From assembly GCA_044356305.1 (NCBI GenBank), contig JBIKWM010000001.1, positions 248,001-312,000 of the forward strand: 64,000 nucleotides of DNA, in the 5' to 3' direction. This document shows positions 33,568-42,555 of this stretch, one piece after another. The notes below the pieces were generated by a model. That model ran no database searches, was not told where the DNA came from, and was given only the letters and a program-made list of their open reading frames with translations. Source of the stretch: JBIKWM01 sp044356305 (GTDB lineage: Bacteria > Bacteroidota > Bacteroidia > UBA10329). The translations under genes and the position numbers were made by a program. Numbering within the stretch: position 1 is the first letter of the stretch; the number at the start of each line of letters is the position of its first letter.

Positions 33568-35754
33568 TCAGGACACCCTCACCGCCATCACGCACATATC
33601 GTCTGTCTGCTGCCCTTCTCCTTTCCAGGCATTGTGTATGGCCAGCAGGCGGTTGCGCTGTTCGGGCATGGGCAGGTGGGCTATCTCCAGCAGCAGCTCC
33701 CTGAATTTTCTGCGCATCAGTTTCTTGCCCTCGGGGCCACCCATCTGGTCGGCATAGCCGTCACTGAACAGATATACCACATCTCCGGGTTCCAGCGTCA
33801 TGCGCTGTTGCGTGAACGCCACCAGGGCGCCATCGTTGTGGCCCACCGCCTTGCGGTCGGCCTTCAGCAGCAGCATCTCCTTTCCGCGGGCCACCCACAG
33901 GGGGCTGTTGGCCCCGGCATACACCAGTTCGCGGGTGTTCAGGTCAAGCGTACAGAGGGCTATGTCCATGCCATCGCGCACCGTGGCATCGCTCCGCTCA
34001 AAAGCCGATTGGAACTCAATGGTCAGGTGCATCAGCAGGTCGCGCGGTTGGGCAATGTTCAGGTCGTTCAGACCACGGTTCAGGCCGTTCAGCCCTATCA
34101 CGCTCAGCATGGCGCCAGGCACCCCGTGGCCGGTGCAGTCGCCCACCGCAAAGTAGCTCTTACCGTTGCGGCTCTCCATCCAATAGAAGTCTCCGCTCAC
34201 AATGTCGCGCGGCAGGTAGAACAGAAACGAGTCGGTGAAGAACTCGCGCACCAGCTTGGGCGGGGGCAGTACCGCCTCCTGTAGCCTGCGGGCATATATA
34301 ATGCTCTCCATCACCTCGTGGTTCTTCTTCTCCACCAGTTCCTTCTGTCGGGTGATGAGGGCGTTCTTCTTGCGGTTCCGGTCCAAGCTGTAATAGATGC
34401 CTCCCACCAGCGCCAGTGCCAGTATGAATCCGCCCACAAACACATTCTTGATGATCTTCTGCCGGCCCAGCTCCTTTTCGTTCAGCTCCTTGTCAAGGCT
34501 GAGCAGCTTTATCTCGCTGGTCTTCTTCTCGGCCTCGTAGCGCTGCTCCATCTCGGCTATGGCATTAACGTTCTGCTCGTTTATCAGGCTGTCGCGGTAA
34601 TCAAGATAATAGAGCAGGTAATCGAACGCGGCCCGGTAGTCGCCCTTGCGCTCGGCCGCAAATGCCAGCGAGTTGTACGCCTCGCTCAGGAACAGCGTGC
34701 GCTTGTAGTTCGATTGTTCCGAAAGGCGCAGGGCCTCGTTCAGCAGCTCAAAGGCCTTGTCGTGTTCGCCCTTTTTCGAGTGCAGGTTGCCCAGTAGGCG
34801 CGTCAGGAATATCTCGCTGCTGCGGTCACCGGTGCGCAGCATGATGCTCTGGGCCCTGTAGGCTAGGGCGATGGCCTTGGTGTAGTCCTTCCGGTTCTTC
34901 CAGTGGTGCGCAGCGTTGCATATCACCTGTATCTGTAGGTCGCTGCTACCATTGGCCTCGGCCAGGGCCACGGCCTGTTCCAGATATTCCTGCGCCTTCA
35001 GGGGCTGGCCCAGGTGTTCGTACACATCAGAGGCCAGGTCGTATGCCTCGCACATCACCACAGTGTCGTTCAGGCTCCGGCCCAGTGCCAGCATTTCCTC
35101 GTAGTAGCCAAGGGCACGGCTGTCGTTGTTGGTGCGTTTGAACACCGACCCGATGTAATGCAGCAGGTGCGCGTAGTCGGCATTGCGTATACCGGCCCCG
35201 TCAAAATCCTTCTGCGCACCCAGGTACCAGTCCATGGCCGCCTTGTAGTCGCCCTGCTCATATACGGCCCGGCCGCGGTCGCGCTTTAGTAGACCCGATA
35301 TGGCCGGTGAAGGACCGCCCAGGGCGTTAAGGCCCGAGTCGAGGTGCGCCACCATGATGGTGCGCTGGCCGCGGTCGGCCGCGTAGGATGCCAGAATATG
35401 ATGAAAGCGGGCCTCCCAGTCATCAGCCTTCAGCGTCCGGGCCAGGATCAGACCGAGCCTTGCGGCACGCACCTTGGTGCCGTTGACTCTGCTGCCCGAT
35501 GTGGCAAGGGCGTGGAACATGCGCAGCTTGAAGCGGTCATCGGGCAGGGGTCCAAGCGTGGTAAGCAGGCGCTCCTGAGCCGTTGCAGAACGCACCGTAT
35601 CGTTCCGCGGCAGGGCCCTCATCTCGGCAACCAGGGCAAGAACCGAAGTGCTATCGGGAGCGGTGTCGTCCGCAGCGGCCATGGCAAGGGGGATCCACAT
35701 CACCATGAATGCCCCCACGACAAAAGCAGAGATGCGCGTAGTGATGAGGTTCAT
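33568..35754 (-). CDS. TPR sensor protein with C-terminal SpoIIE/PP2C phosphatase (paralog 2)
   Basis: The 728-residue protein has a signal/anchor (residues 8-27), a TPR superhelix (HYIGSVFKRTNNDSRALGYY and related repeats), a membrane helix (VFVGGFILALALVGGIYY), a short coiled coil and the SpoIIE domain: GDFYWMESRNGKSYFAVGDCTGHGV, DGMDIALCTLD, VYLFSDGYADQMGG. The domain order is the same as its neighbours, and the nucleotide identity between the three GDCTGHGVPGAMLS segments is high, which suggests recent duplication. The N-terminal hydrophobic stretch supports the start at 35754, 27 bp inside the longer ORF. The TPRs likely lie outside the inner membrane and relay a signal to the phosphatase inside. 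Confidence 0.88.
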   Translation of the reverse strand: MNLITTRISAFVVGAFMVMWIPLAMAAADDTAPDSTSVLALVAEMRALPRNDTVRSATAQERLLTTLGPLPDDRFKLRMFHALATSGSRVNGTKVRAARLGLILARTLKADDWEARFHHILASYAADRGQRTIMVAHLDSGLNALGGPSPAISGLLKRDRGRAVYEQGDYKAAMDWYLGAQKDFDGAGIRNADYAHLLHYIGSVFKRTNNDSRALGYYEEMLALGRSLNDTVVMCEAYDLASDVYEHLGQPLKAQEYLEQAVALAEANGSSDLQIQVICNAAHHWKNRKDYTKAIALAYRAQSIMLRTGDRSSEIFLTRLLGNLHSKKGEHDKAFELLNEALRLSEQSNYKRTLFLSEAYNSLAFAAERKGDYRAAFDYLLYYLDYRDSLINEQNVNAIAEMEQRYEAEKKTSEIKLLSLDKELNEKELGRQKIIKNVFVGGFILALALVGGIYYSLDRNRKKNALITRQKELVEKKNHEVMESIIYARRLQEAVLPPPKLVREFFTDSFLFYLPRDIVSGDFYWMESRNGKSYFAVGDCTGHGVPGAMLSVIGLNGLNRGLNDLNIAQPRDLLMHLTIEFQSAFERSDATVRDGMDIALCTLDLNTRELVYAGANSPLWVARGKEMLLLKADRKAVGHNDGALVAFTQQRMTLEPGDVVYLFSDGYADQMGGPEGKKLMRRKFRELLLEIAHLPMPEQRNRLLAIHNAWKGEGQQTDDMCVMAVRVS

Positions 35755-35838
35755 GGGTTCGGTGGCGCTAAGGCCCGTCAAAGAAAAGTAGCCGGGCCCA
35801 TGAAATATGCATTGATCGTTGAATGACGCCCCACCGGC

Positions 35839-38076
35839 TCACACCCTCACCCCCACGATGCACACATCATCGGTCTGGTCAAAGTCGCCTTTCCAGCGGC
35901 TGAACTCGTGGAGGAGGAAATCGCGCTGCTCGTGCATGGACTTTTCAGAAAGGGTCACGATGAGGTCGCGCAGGCGTTTGGTGAGGTATTTCTTGCCCTG
36001 TGTGCCGCCCTGCTGGTCGGGGTAACCATCGCTCATAAGGTAGATGCGGTCTCCAGCAAGTAGGGCGAACTCTTCTTGCGCGAAGGCTACATCGCCCTCG
36101 TGGTGACCAACGGGCCTGCGTGCCGGACGAAGAACGTGCGCCTCACCGCTGCGCACCACCAGGGCCGCGCTGTTGGCCCCGGCATAGGTGAGGGTCATGC
36201 TGTGGCGGTCAATGCGGCACAGCGCCATGTCCATGCCATCGCGCACGGTGTGGGCCGAGCCCTCGAAGGCCACGAGCAGATCGAGGGTCATCTGTTGCAG
36301 CACATCCTTGGGACGGGTCAGACCCATGTCATTCACGCAGCGGTTCAGGCTGTTTAGGCCCATCACGCTGAGCATGGCACCCGGCACCCCGTGGCCGGTG
36401 CAGTCACCAACGGCCAGCCAGGTGGCACCGCTTTGCTGCGCGGTCCAGTGGAAATCTCCGCTCACCACATCGCGTGGCAGGTAGATGAGGAACGACTCGG
36501 GGAATGCCGCAGCCAGGGCCCCCGAGGGCGGCAGCACAGCCTCCTGCAGCCTGCGGGCATACTCGAAGCTGTGCATGATGTCGGTGTTGCGGGCGTCCAC
36601 CACGGCCTTCTGCCGCTCTACCTCCTGTTTCTGTGCGGTGATTATGGCGTTGTCCCTGCGCTTGATGCGGTAGCTGTTGAACCCCAGGCCCGCCAGCCCG
36701 AGCATGAGCACCAGGCCTATGATCAGGCCGTTGCGCTCCTGCTGCCTGCCTTTGAGCTGCTCGGCCGCCAGGGCGTCCTTTTTATCCTGTTCGGCTGCAA
36801 GGAGGGCCTCTTTCTTGTCAAAGTCATATTGGAACTGCTGGCGCATCACCTCCTGCTGGCTTTCCACACTCTCCAGGCTGTCAGTCATCTGGCGCTGAAG
36901 TTGGAACATCTCCAGGGCCATGCGGTGATTGCCACTGGCCGCATAGGTCTCGTACAGCATGTTCGCCACATCTTTCTGCAGGCCCACATTGCCCACCTCG
37001 CGGGCCACGGCCATGGCGCGATTGCCGTACTCGATGGCTTTGGGGTACTCTTTGCGTAGCAGATGGTAGTTGCCCATGTTGTTCCACACCGCCCCGAGGC
37101 CAAGGCGGTCATTTATTGCCTCGCGAATGGCCATCGACCGCTCGAAGCAGATGCGGGCAGAGTCGAGCTTGCCCATATCGGCATAGATGCTGCCCACACT
37201 GTTGAGGCTCATGGCCAGGCCCTGACGGTCGTTCATGGCCGAGTCGAGGGCCATGCTCTGCCGCAGCATGGCCAGTCCGCGGGGATAGTCGCCCATATCG
37301 GCATAGATGTTCCCCTGATTGCCAATGCCGTTGCTCATTGAGCGGGTGTCGCCTGCCTCGCGGGCCGCCTGCACAGCCTTGGCGTAATACTCGAGGGCCT
37401 TCGGCAGGTCGTTCTGCCAATAGTAGATGTTGCCGATGTTGGTGAGGCACGAGGCCATGCCTTTTTTATGTCCCGACTGCTCCCGTAGCCGCAAGCTGCG
37501 GGTAAAGACTTCAATGGCCACAGGGAAATTGCCCTGCTCGAAGTGAAACGTGCCGAGGTTGTTAAGCGCTCCGGCCTCATTGTCCTTATTGCCCAACTGC
37601 CTGAATATGTCGATGGCCACATTGTAGTGCTTGGCGGCCTCGGTAAGGTTGCCATGATCATGGTAGGCCATGCCCAGGTTGTTGTGGGCTTTTCCTTCCC
37701 CGGCCCGGTCGCCCAGTGCCTTGCGCATGTTGATGCATTCAGTGAATGCCCGCACGGCCCCATCCAGGTCGCCATTGCCGTTGAGCACCGATCCGCGTGT
37801 GCGCAGGGCATCGGCCATCACCGCGCGGTTGCCGGTCTTCTTAGCCAGGTCATACTGTAACTGGCACAGCTGCAGGGCGGTGTCGGGGCTGGTGTACTGA
37901 TAGGCCTCCCAGGCGAGGGTCTCAGCCGCCTGTAACCGAAGAGTGTCGTGCAGACGGGTGTTGCGCCATGCGCGCCAGAGCGAATCAGTGGTGGGGCGGG
38001 GCAGTTCGCTCTGGGCGCATGCGCCCGTGCCGAGCCATGAAAGAGCCACGATAAGTATGCCCGATAGGTGACGCAT
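35839..38076 (-). CDS. TPR sensor protein with C-terminal SpoIIE/PP2C phosphatase (paralog 3)
   Basis: This 745-residue protein is the most upstream of the three tandem paralogs. It has a signal sequence (LIVALSWLGTGACA), a long run of TPRs with a 120-bp DNA period (CCCATATCGGCATAGATG recurs near 37168 and 37288), a membrane helix (LIIGLVLMLGLAGLGFNSY), then the SpoIIE domain (GDFHWTAQQSGATWLAVGDCTGHG, DGMDMALCRID, IYLMSDGYPDQQGG). The metal-binding aspartates are retained. The second residue of the FYW motif is His here rather than Tyr. Its ligand and output are unknown. The gene is followed by a paralog after 85 bp. Confidence 0.88.
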   Translation of the reverse strand: MRHLSGILIVALSWLGTGACAQSELPRPTTDSLWRAWRNTRLHDTLRLQAAETLAWEAYQYTSPDTALQLCQLQYDLAKKTGNRAVMADALRTRGSVLNGNGDLDGAVRAFTECINMRKALGDRAGEGKAHNNLGMAYHDHGNLTEAAKHYNVAIDIFRQLGNKDNEAGALNNLGTFHFEQGNFPVAIEVFTRSLRLREQSGHKKGMASCLTNIGNIYYWQNDLPKALEYYAKAVQAAREAGDTRSMSNGIGNQGNIYADMGDYPRGLAMLRQSMALDSAMNDRQGLAMSLNSVGSIYADMGKLDSARICFERSMAIREAINDRLGLGAVWNNMGNYHLLRKEYPKAIEYGNRAMAVAREVGNVGLQKDVANMLYETYAASGNHRMALEMFQLQRQMTDSLESVESQQEVMRQQFQYDFDKKEALLAAEQDKKDALAAEQLKGRQQERNGLIIGLVLMLGLAGLGFNSYRIKRRDNAIITAQKQEVERQKAVVDARNTDIMHSFEYARRLQEAVLPPSGALAAAFPESFLIYLPRDVVSGDFHWTAQQSGATWLAVGDCTGHGVPGAMLSVMGLNSLNRCVNDMGLTRPKDVLQQMTLDLLVAFEGSAHTVRDGMDMALCRIDRHSMTLTYAGANSAALVVRSGEAHVLRPARRPVGHHEGDVAFAQEEFALLAGDRIYLMSDGYPDQQGGTQGKKYLTKRLRDLIVTLSEKSMHEQRDFLLHEFSRWKGDFDQTDDVCIVGVRV

Positions 38077-38103
38077 GGGCCGCCAAGGTAAGGGCGGAGA
38101 GTC

Positions 38104-38139
38104 AAAGGGTCGGGGGCTCAGGAGGGCGAACGACCCTTT
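38104..38139 (-). terminator. Hairpin downstream of the AI-2E gene
   Basis: AAAGGGTCG at 38104-38112 and CGACCCTTT at 38131-38139 form a 9-bp stem with an 18-nt loop. It lies about 95 bp beyond the AI-2E family stop and just upstream of the phosphatase gene on the same strand. There is no clear U-run, so termination is tentative. Confidence 0.4.
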
Positions 38140-38233
38140 AGTGATTAATCTGTTTTGGTTAATAGAACTCGACTGGGGTGACAGCGACTCAGTATATCCT
38201 GCCGTCCGTAAGAATTGACCTTCTCTTTGGATA

Positions 38234-39316
38234 TCAATGCTCCGGTTCTACGTTCCCTCTCACTACAGGCCCGAACTCGCTGATGAGAATGCGCAGGGTG
38301 CCATAGACAGGTATGCCCACGATCATGCCCGAAAGCCCGGCAAGGTTACCCGCAATGAGAATGACGAGGAACACCTCCAATGGGTGGGCCTGCACGCTGC
38401 GTGCATAGATCAGCGGCTGTAGGATCATGTTGTCGATGAACTGTGAGATGCCATATACCGAACCGACTTTGATCAGCATCCATATGAGCTGATCAGGGGT
38501 GGCCAAACCGGGCGAAGTGAAAGCCACGGCCAGGCCGAGTGCAGCGGCCATGAGCGGGCCGACATAAGGGATGATGTTAAGCACACCGGCTATGAACCCC
38601 AGCAGAAGCCAGCCATCAATTCCCATAATGGCCAACCCGAGGCTGACGAGTAGCATGACGATGAATGCTTCGGCCAGCAGACCCATCACATACCTCCTCT
38701 GCAGTTCAACGGCATGAGTCAGACTGTTGCGGATGGGTGCATGATACATGTCAGGGATAATGGACAGCACCGCCTGCCGCACGAGGTGACCATCGCGGAT
38801 AAGAAAGAAAGCTATGAAGGTGATAGAGAACGCCCCGATGGCGATTCCACCCGTGAGGCCCAGTAAGGCACCGATGCCCGTGGTGATGCTGCCCACGTTG
38901 AGCAGCCCCTGCAGGTGCGCCATGCCTCGGGCCTCCAAGCTGTGCAGGTCGATGGGCATGTTGTAGCGCTGAGCGAGTTCCCGAAGCTGGTCGAGCGGAC
39001 CGCGCAGGAGGTCGACAGAGCGGTCGAGGTCGATATGAGCCAAGGCCTGTGCCTGTGCGAACACCGCTGGTATGATGAGGGCCACCACCACACTGAACGT
39101 CAGGTAAACACTGAGCAATGCTATGGCGGCACAGGCCCCTGCGGGCAGCTTGCGTCCTTTGACATTGAACTGCGCCACAGCCCGCGAAACGGGCCGGGCC
39201 AGCAATGTGACCATGGCCGCGAGCAGCACATAGGCCACCACATCGGGCAGGAACCAGATGGCGAGACCGACAAGGCCCGCCCCCACTGCCACTCCTACCC
39301 AAGGGTTCTGTCTCAT
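38234..39316 (-). CDS. AI-2E family transporter
   Basis: The 360-residue protein has about eight hydrophobic helices and typical family patterns: the N-terminal pair of helices, ALLSVYLTFSVVVALIIPAVFAQ, IAFFLIRDGHLVRQAVL, and the conserved C-terminal block LLGFIAGVLNIIPYVGPLMAAALG, then IDNMILQPLIYARSVQAHPLEVFLVILIAGNLAGLSGMIVGIPV. Members are putative exporters of small molecules, and the AI-2 function is established for only some of them. It sits between the phosphatase cluster and MoxR as a likely single gene. Confidence 0.93.
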   Translation of the reverse strand: MRQNPWVGVAVGAGLVGLAIWFLPDVVAYVLLAAMVTLLARPVSRAVAQFNVKGRKLPAGACAAIALLSVYLTFSVVVALIIPAVFAQAQALAHIDLDRSVDLLRGPLDQLRELAQRYNMPIDLHSLEARGMAHLQGLLNVGSITTGIGALLGLTGGIAIGAFSITFIAFFLIRDGHLVRQAVLSIIPDMYHAPIRNSLTHAVELQRRYVMGLLAEAFIVMLLVSLGLAIMGIDGWLLLGFIAGVLNIIPYVGPLMAAALGLAVAFTSPGLATPDQLIWMLIKVGSVYGISQFIDNMILQPLIYARSVQAHPLEVFLVILIAGNLAGLSGMIVGIPVYGTLRILISEFGPVVRGNVEPEH

Positions 39317-39355
39317 GTCCTGGGCAGGGCTTTTGCCACTGATACGTTATACCCG

Positions 39356-40321
<966 letters not shown>

Positions 40322-40351
40322 GCTCGGTCGTTCCTTTGGTAGCCTGTCGGC

Positions 40352-41701
40352 TCAGTTTATCCAGCGGTTATTAAAATCACAGTCCTTGAACTCATCATCA
40401 ATACGGATAAAGGTCTTGGCGGCTTTCTCGCCCACCCATTCGCCCACCTGACGGTTCTGCTTGTCCATCTCGGCCACTTTCTGAATACGCTGGTAGTCGT
40501 CTTTCAAGTTGGCCCTGTGTGGCTCGGTGCGAGACCGTAGCATGAACAGGCTATACGACTCCTTGTTGTCTGGCGATGTGGTGAGAACGGGCCTCGACAG
40601 TTCGCCCACTTTCATCCTATCAATAGTGAAAATGAGCTTCTTATCAATATAGCTTAGCAGGTCGGTCTCAAACTTCGTGGTGTTGGTCTGGGGATTGAAC
40701 ATAAGGCCACCATTCTGTTTGCTGTTCTCATCGTCACTGAATTTCTCGGCCGCCTTCTCGAAGGTCATTTTTCCTGTGCTGATCAGCTCGTAAACGCTGT
40801 CGAGCAGCAACCTTGAGCGCTCCAGGTCCTCGGCCGAGAGTTTGGCCTGAATCAGAATGTGGCGCACGTTTATCTGGTCGCCCCTGCGCTCAATGAGCTG
40901 CATGAAGTGGAAGCCGTATTCGGTCTCGAACACTTCTGACACCGTATCGCCCCTCAGTTTGAATGCCACCGCATCAAACTCCGGCACCATCATCCCCCGT
41001 TCAAAAAAACCCAGCTCACCGCCCTTTTTCGCACTTCCGGGGTCAAGAGAGTACATCACTGCGAGGGTCTTGAAACTCTCACCTGCAATCACCCGCCTGC
41101 GCAGTTCCTCGCATTGCTGCCAGGCCTCATCCTTTTGTGCCTTTGTCAGTTGTGGCATCTTCATGATGCGGCCCAGTTCCACCTCTGAGTTGATGTAGGG
41201 CAGACTGTCAGGCGGGATACTCCGGAAATAGGCCCGAACCTCGGATGGGGTCACTTTCACATCGCCCGATACCTTGGCCTCCATCTTCTGGCTCAGGAGT
41301 TGGTTCTTGATCAATGTGCGGAACTCGTCCTTGATCTCCAAGATCGATTTGTCGTAGTATTCCTCCAGTTTCTCGGGGCTGCCCAGCTGATTCACGAAAT
41401 ACTGGATCCTGCGGTTCATCTCCTCTTCCACCTCGCCCTCGCCCACTTCTACGCTATCCACCTGTGCCTGATGCAAAAGCAGTTTCTGATACATGAGCTG
41501 CTCAAACACCTCGCAACGGCTACGGTCGCTGGGTGTGTAGCCCTGCGCCAGCATCTGCATGTACTGGTTCTCGAGCTCGCTCTGCATGGCGATGTTGGCC
41601 CCCACAACGGCAATCACCCTGTCTATGGGTTTGCCTTCCTGAGCCTGTGCGGCAGTGGCAGTGAGAAAGATCAGAAGTAGGATGTTGCGCACTTTGCTCA
41701 T
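40352..41701 (-). CDS. SurA-like peptidylprolyl isomerase
   Basis: The 449-residue protein is a periplasmic foldase with a signal peptide (LLIFLTATAAQAQ), a SurA N-terminal chaperone domain (GKPIDRVIAVVGANIAMQSELENQYMQM), two parvulin modules and a C-terminal helix. The first module is YINSEVELGRIMKMP with a weak match, and the second is INVRHILIQAKL, FEKAAEKFSDDENSKQNGGLM, an intact PpiC module. It likely escorts outer-membrane proteins to the Bam complex. Its start overlaps the upstream lipoprotein gene by 4 bp. Confidence 0.92.
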   Translation of the reverse strand: MSKVRNILLLIFLTATAAQAQEGKPIDRVIAVVGANIAMQSELENQYMQMLAQGYTPSDRSRCEVFEQLMYQKLLLHQAQVDSVEVGEGEVEEEMNRRIQYFVNQLGSPEKLEEYYDKSILEIKDEFRTLIKNQLLSQKMEAKVSGDVKVTPSEVRAYFRSIPPDSLPYINSEVELGRIMKMPQLTKAQKDEAWQQCEELRRRVIAGESFKTLAVMYSLDPGSAKKGGELGFFERGMMVPEFDAVAFKLRGDTVSEVFETEYGFHFMQLIERRGDQINVRHILIQAKLSAEDLERSRLLLDSVYELISTGKMTFEKAAEKFSDDENSKQNGGLMFNPQTNTTKFETDLLSYIDKKLIFTIDRMKVGELSRPVLTTSPDNKESYSLFMLRSRTEPHRANLKDDYQRIQKVAEMDKQNRQVGEWVGEKAAKTFIRIDDEFKDCDFNNRWIN

Positions 41702-42555
41702 TGCGGTATGATCTCAAACTTGTTCTTGGCCACGGCCTCGTCAAAGATGCCCTTCTCCAATTGCCTGATGAGTTCGAGTTTGCGTTTGTTAAGGATTATG
41801 TGGCGGATATTGTCCCGTTCAAATTCAAGTGGGGCCACACTCTTTCCGTACTTGGCCTCGAGCACCTCAATCAGCAGCACTCCGTCCTCCATCTCCAACG
41901 CGCTTGAGCGGTGGGTGTTCAGATATTCGGCATCCAACTGCGGCAGCTTCGGCAACTTGCCCAACAGCTCGTCAACTTTGAGCCATGTCTGGTCATCGAG
42001 GTGCATCATGAGGGCGCGCTGATTGCACAGGTCTATGAGCATCTGCCGCTCGCCCTCATCGGTGCTGCGCATCCACTTGCGCACCTTATCTGTGTCCCGG
42101 TCCTTTTTGGGCCACTTTATCATGATGGCCCTTACAATGTTCTCGCTCAGTTCAAAGTTCTGGCTGTTCTCCTTGTAATACCGTTCAATGAGGGTGTCGG
42201 GCACAATGGTGTCGAGCTTCTGCCGCACCAGTTCCTCCTGATATGCATAGGTGATCAGAGACCTTCGGTACTCCTCGAGCCTGCGCTCCACATCAAGGGC
42301 CTCCTCGCTCAGGTTGAGCTCAGCCTTTTCCAGCATCAGGTTCTGCACCACCCAGTTGCGGATAATGGCCTGTGCCATGGTGGCACTGTCCTGTGCCGAA
42401 GCGGTGGCGGGGATCATGGCATCGACATCGGCAGCGGCCAGTGTACGGTCGCCCATGCGGGCCACAATGGGCCCACCATCGTGGCCCGACCTGGTGCCAC
42501 AGGCGGTCAAAAATGACAAGGCTATGAGGGCCGCCACGGCCCGAGGTGCGGTCAT
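41698..42555 (-). CDS. SurA-like N-terminal domain lipoprotein, parvulin-associated
   Basis: This 285-residue lipoprotein (SFLTAC lipobox) has a helical SurA/PrsA-like chaperone domain: ARMGDRTLAAADVDAMIPA, NWVVQNLMLEKAELNLSEEALDVERRLEEYRRSL. It lacks a clear parvulin catalytic core, so isomerase activity is doubtful, and the C-terminal half (LEMEDGVLLIEVLEAK, IRHIILNKRK) resembles only the end of a PpiC module. It is translationally coupled to both neighbours by 4-bp overlaps (41698-41701 and 42552-42555), which places it in a stable chaperone set. Confidence 0.75.
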   Translation of the reverse strand: MTAPRAVAALIALSFLTACGTRSGHDGGPIVARMGDRTLAAADVDAMIPATASAQDSATMAQAIIRNWVVQNLMLEKAELNLSEEALDVERRLEEYRRSLITYAYQEELVRQKLDTIVPDTLIERYYKENSQNFELSENIVRAIMIKWPKKDRDTDKVRKWMRSTDEGERQMLIDLCNQRALMMHLDDQTWLKVDELLGKLPKLPQLDAEYLNTHRSSALEMEDGVLLIEVLEAKYGKSVAPLEFERDNIRHIILNKRKLELIRQLEKGIFDEAVAKNKFEIIPQ

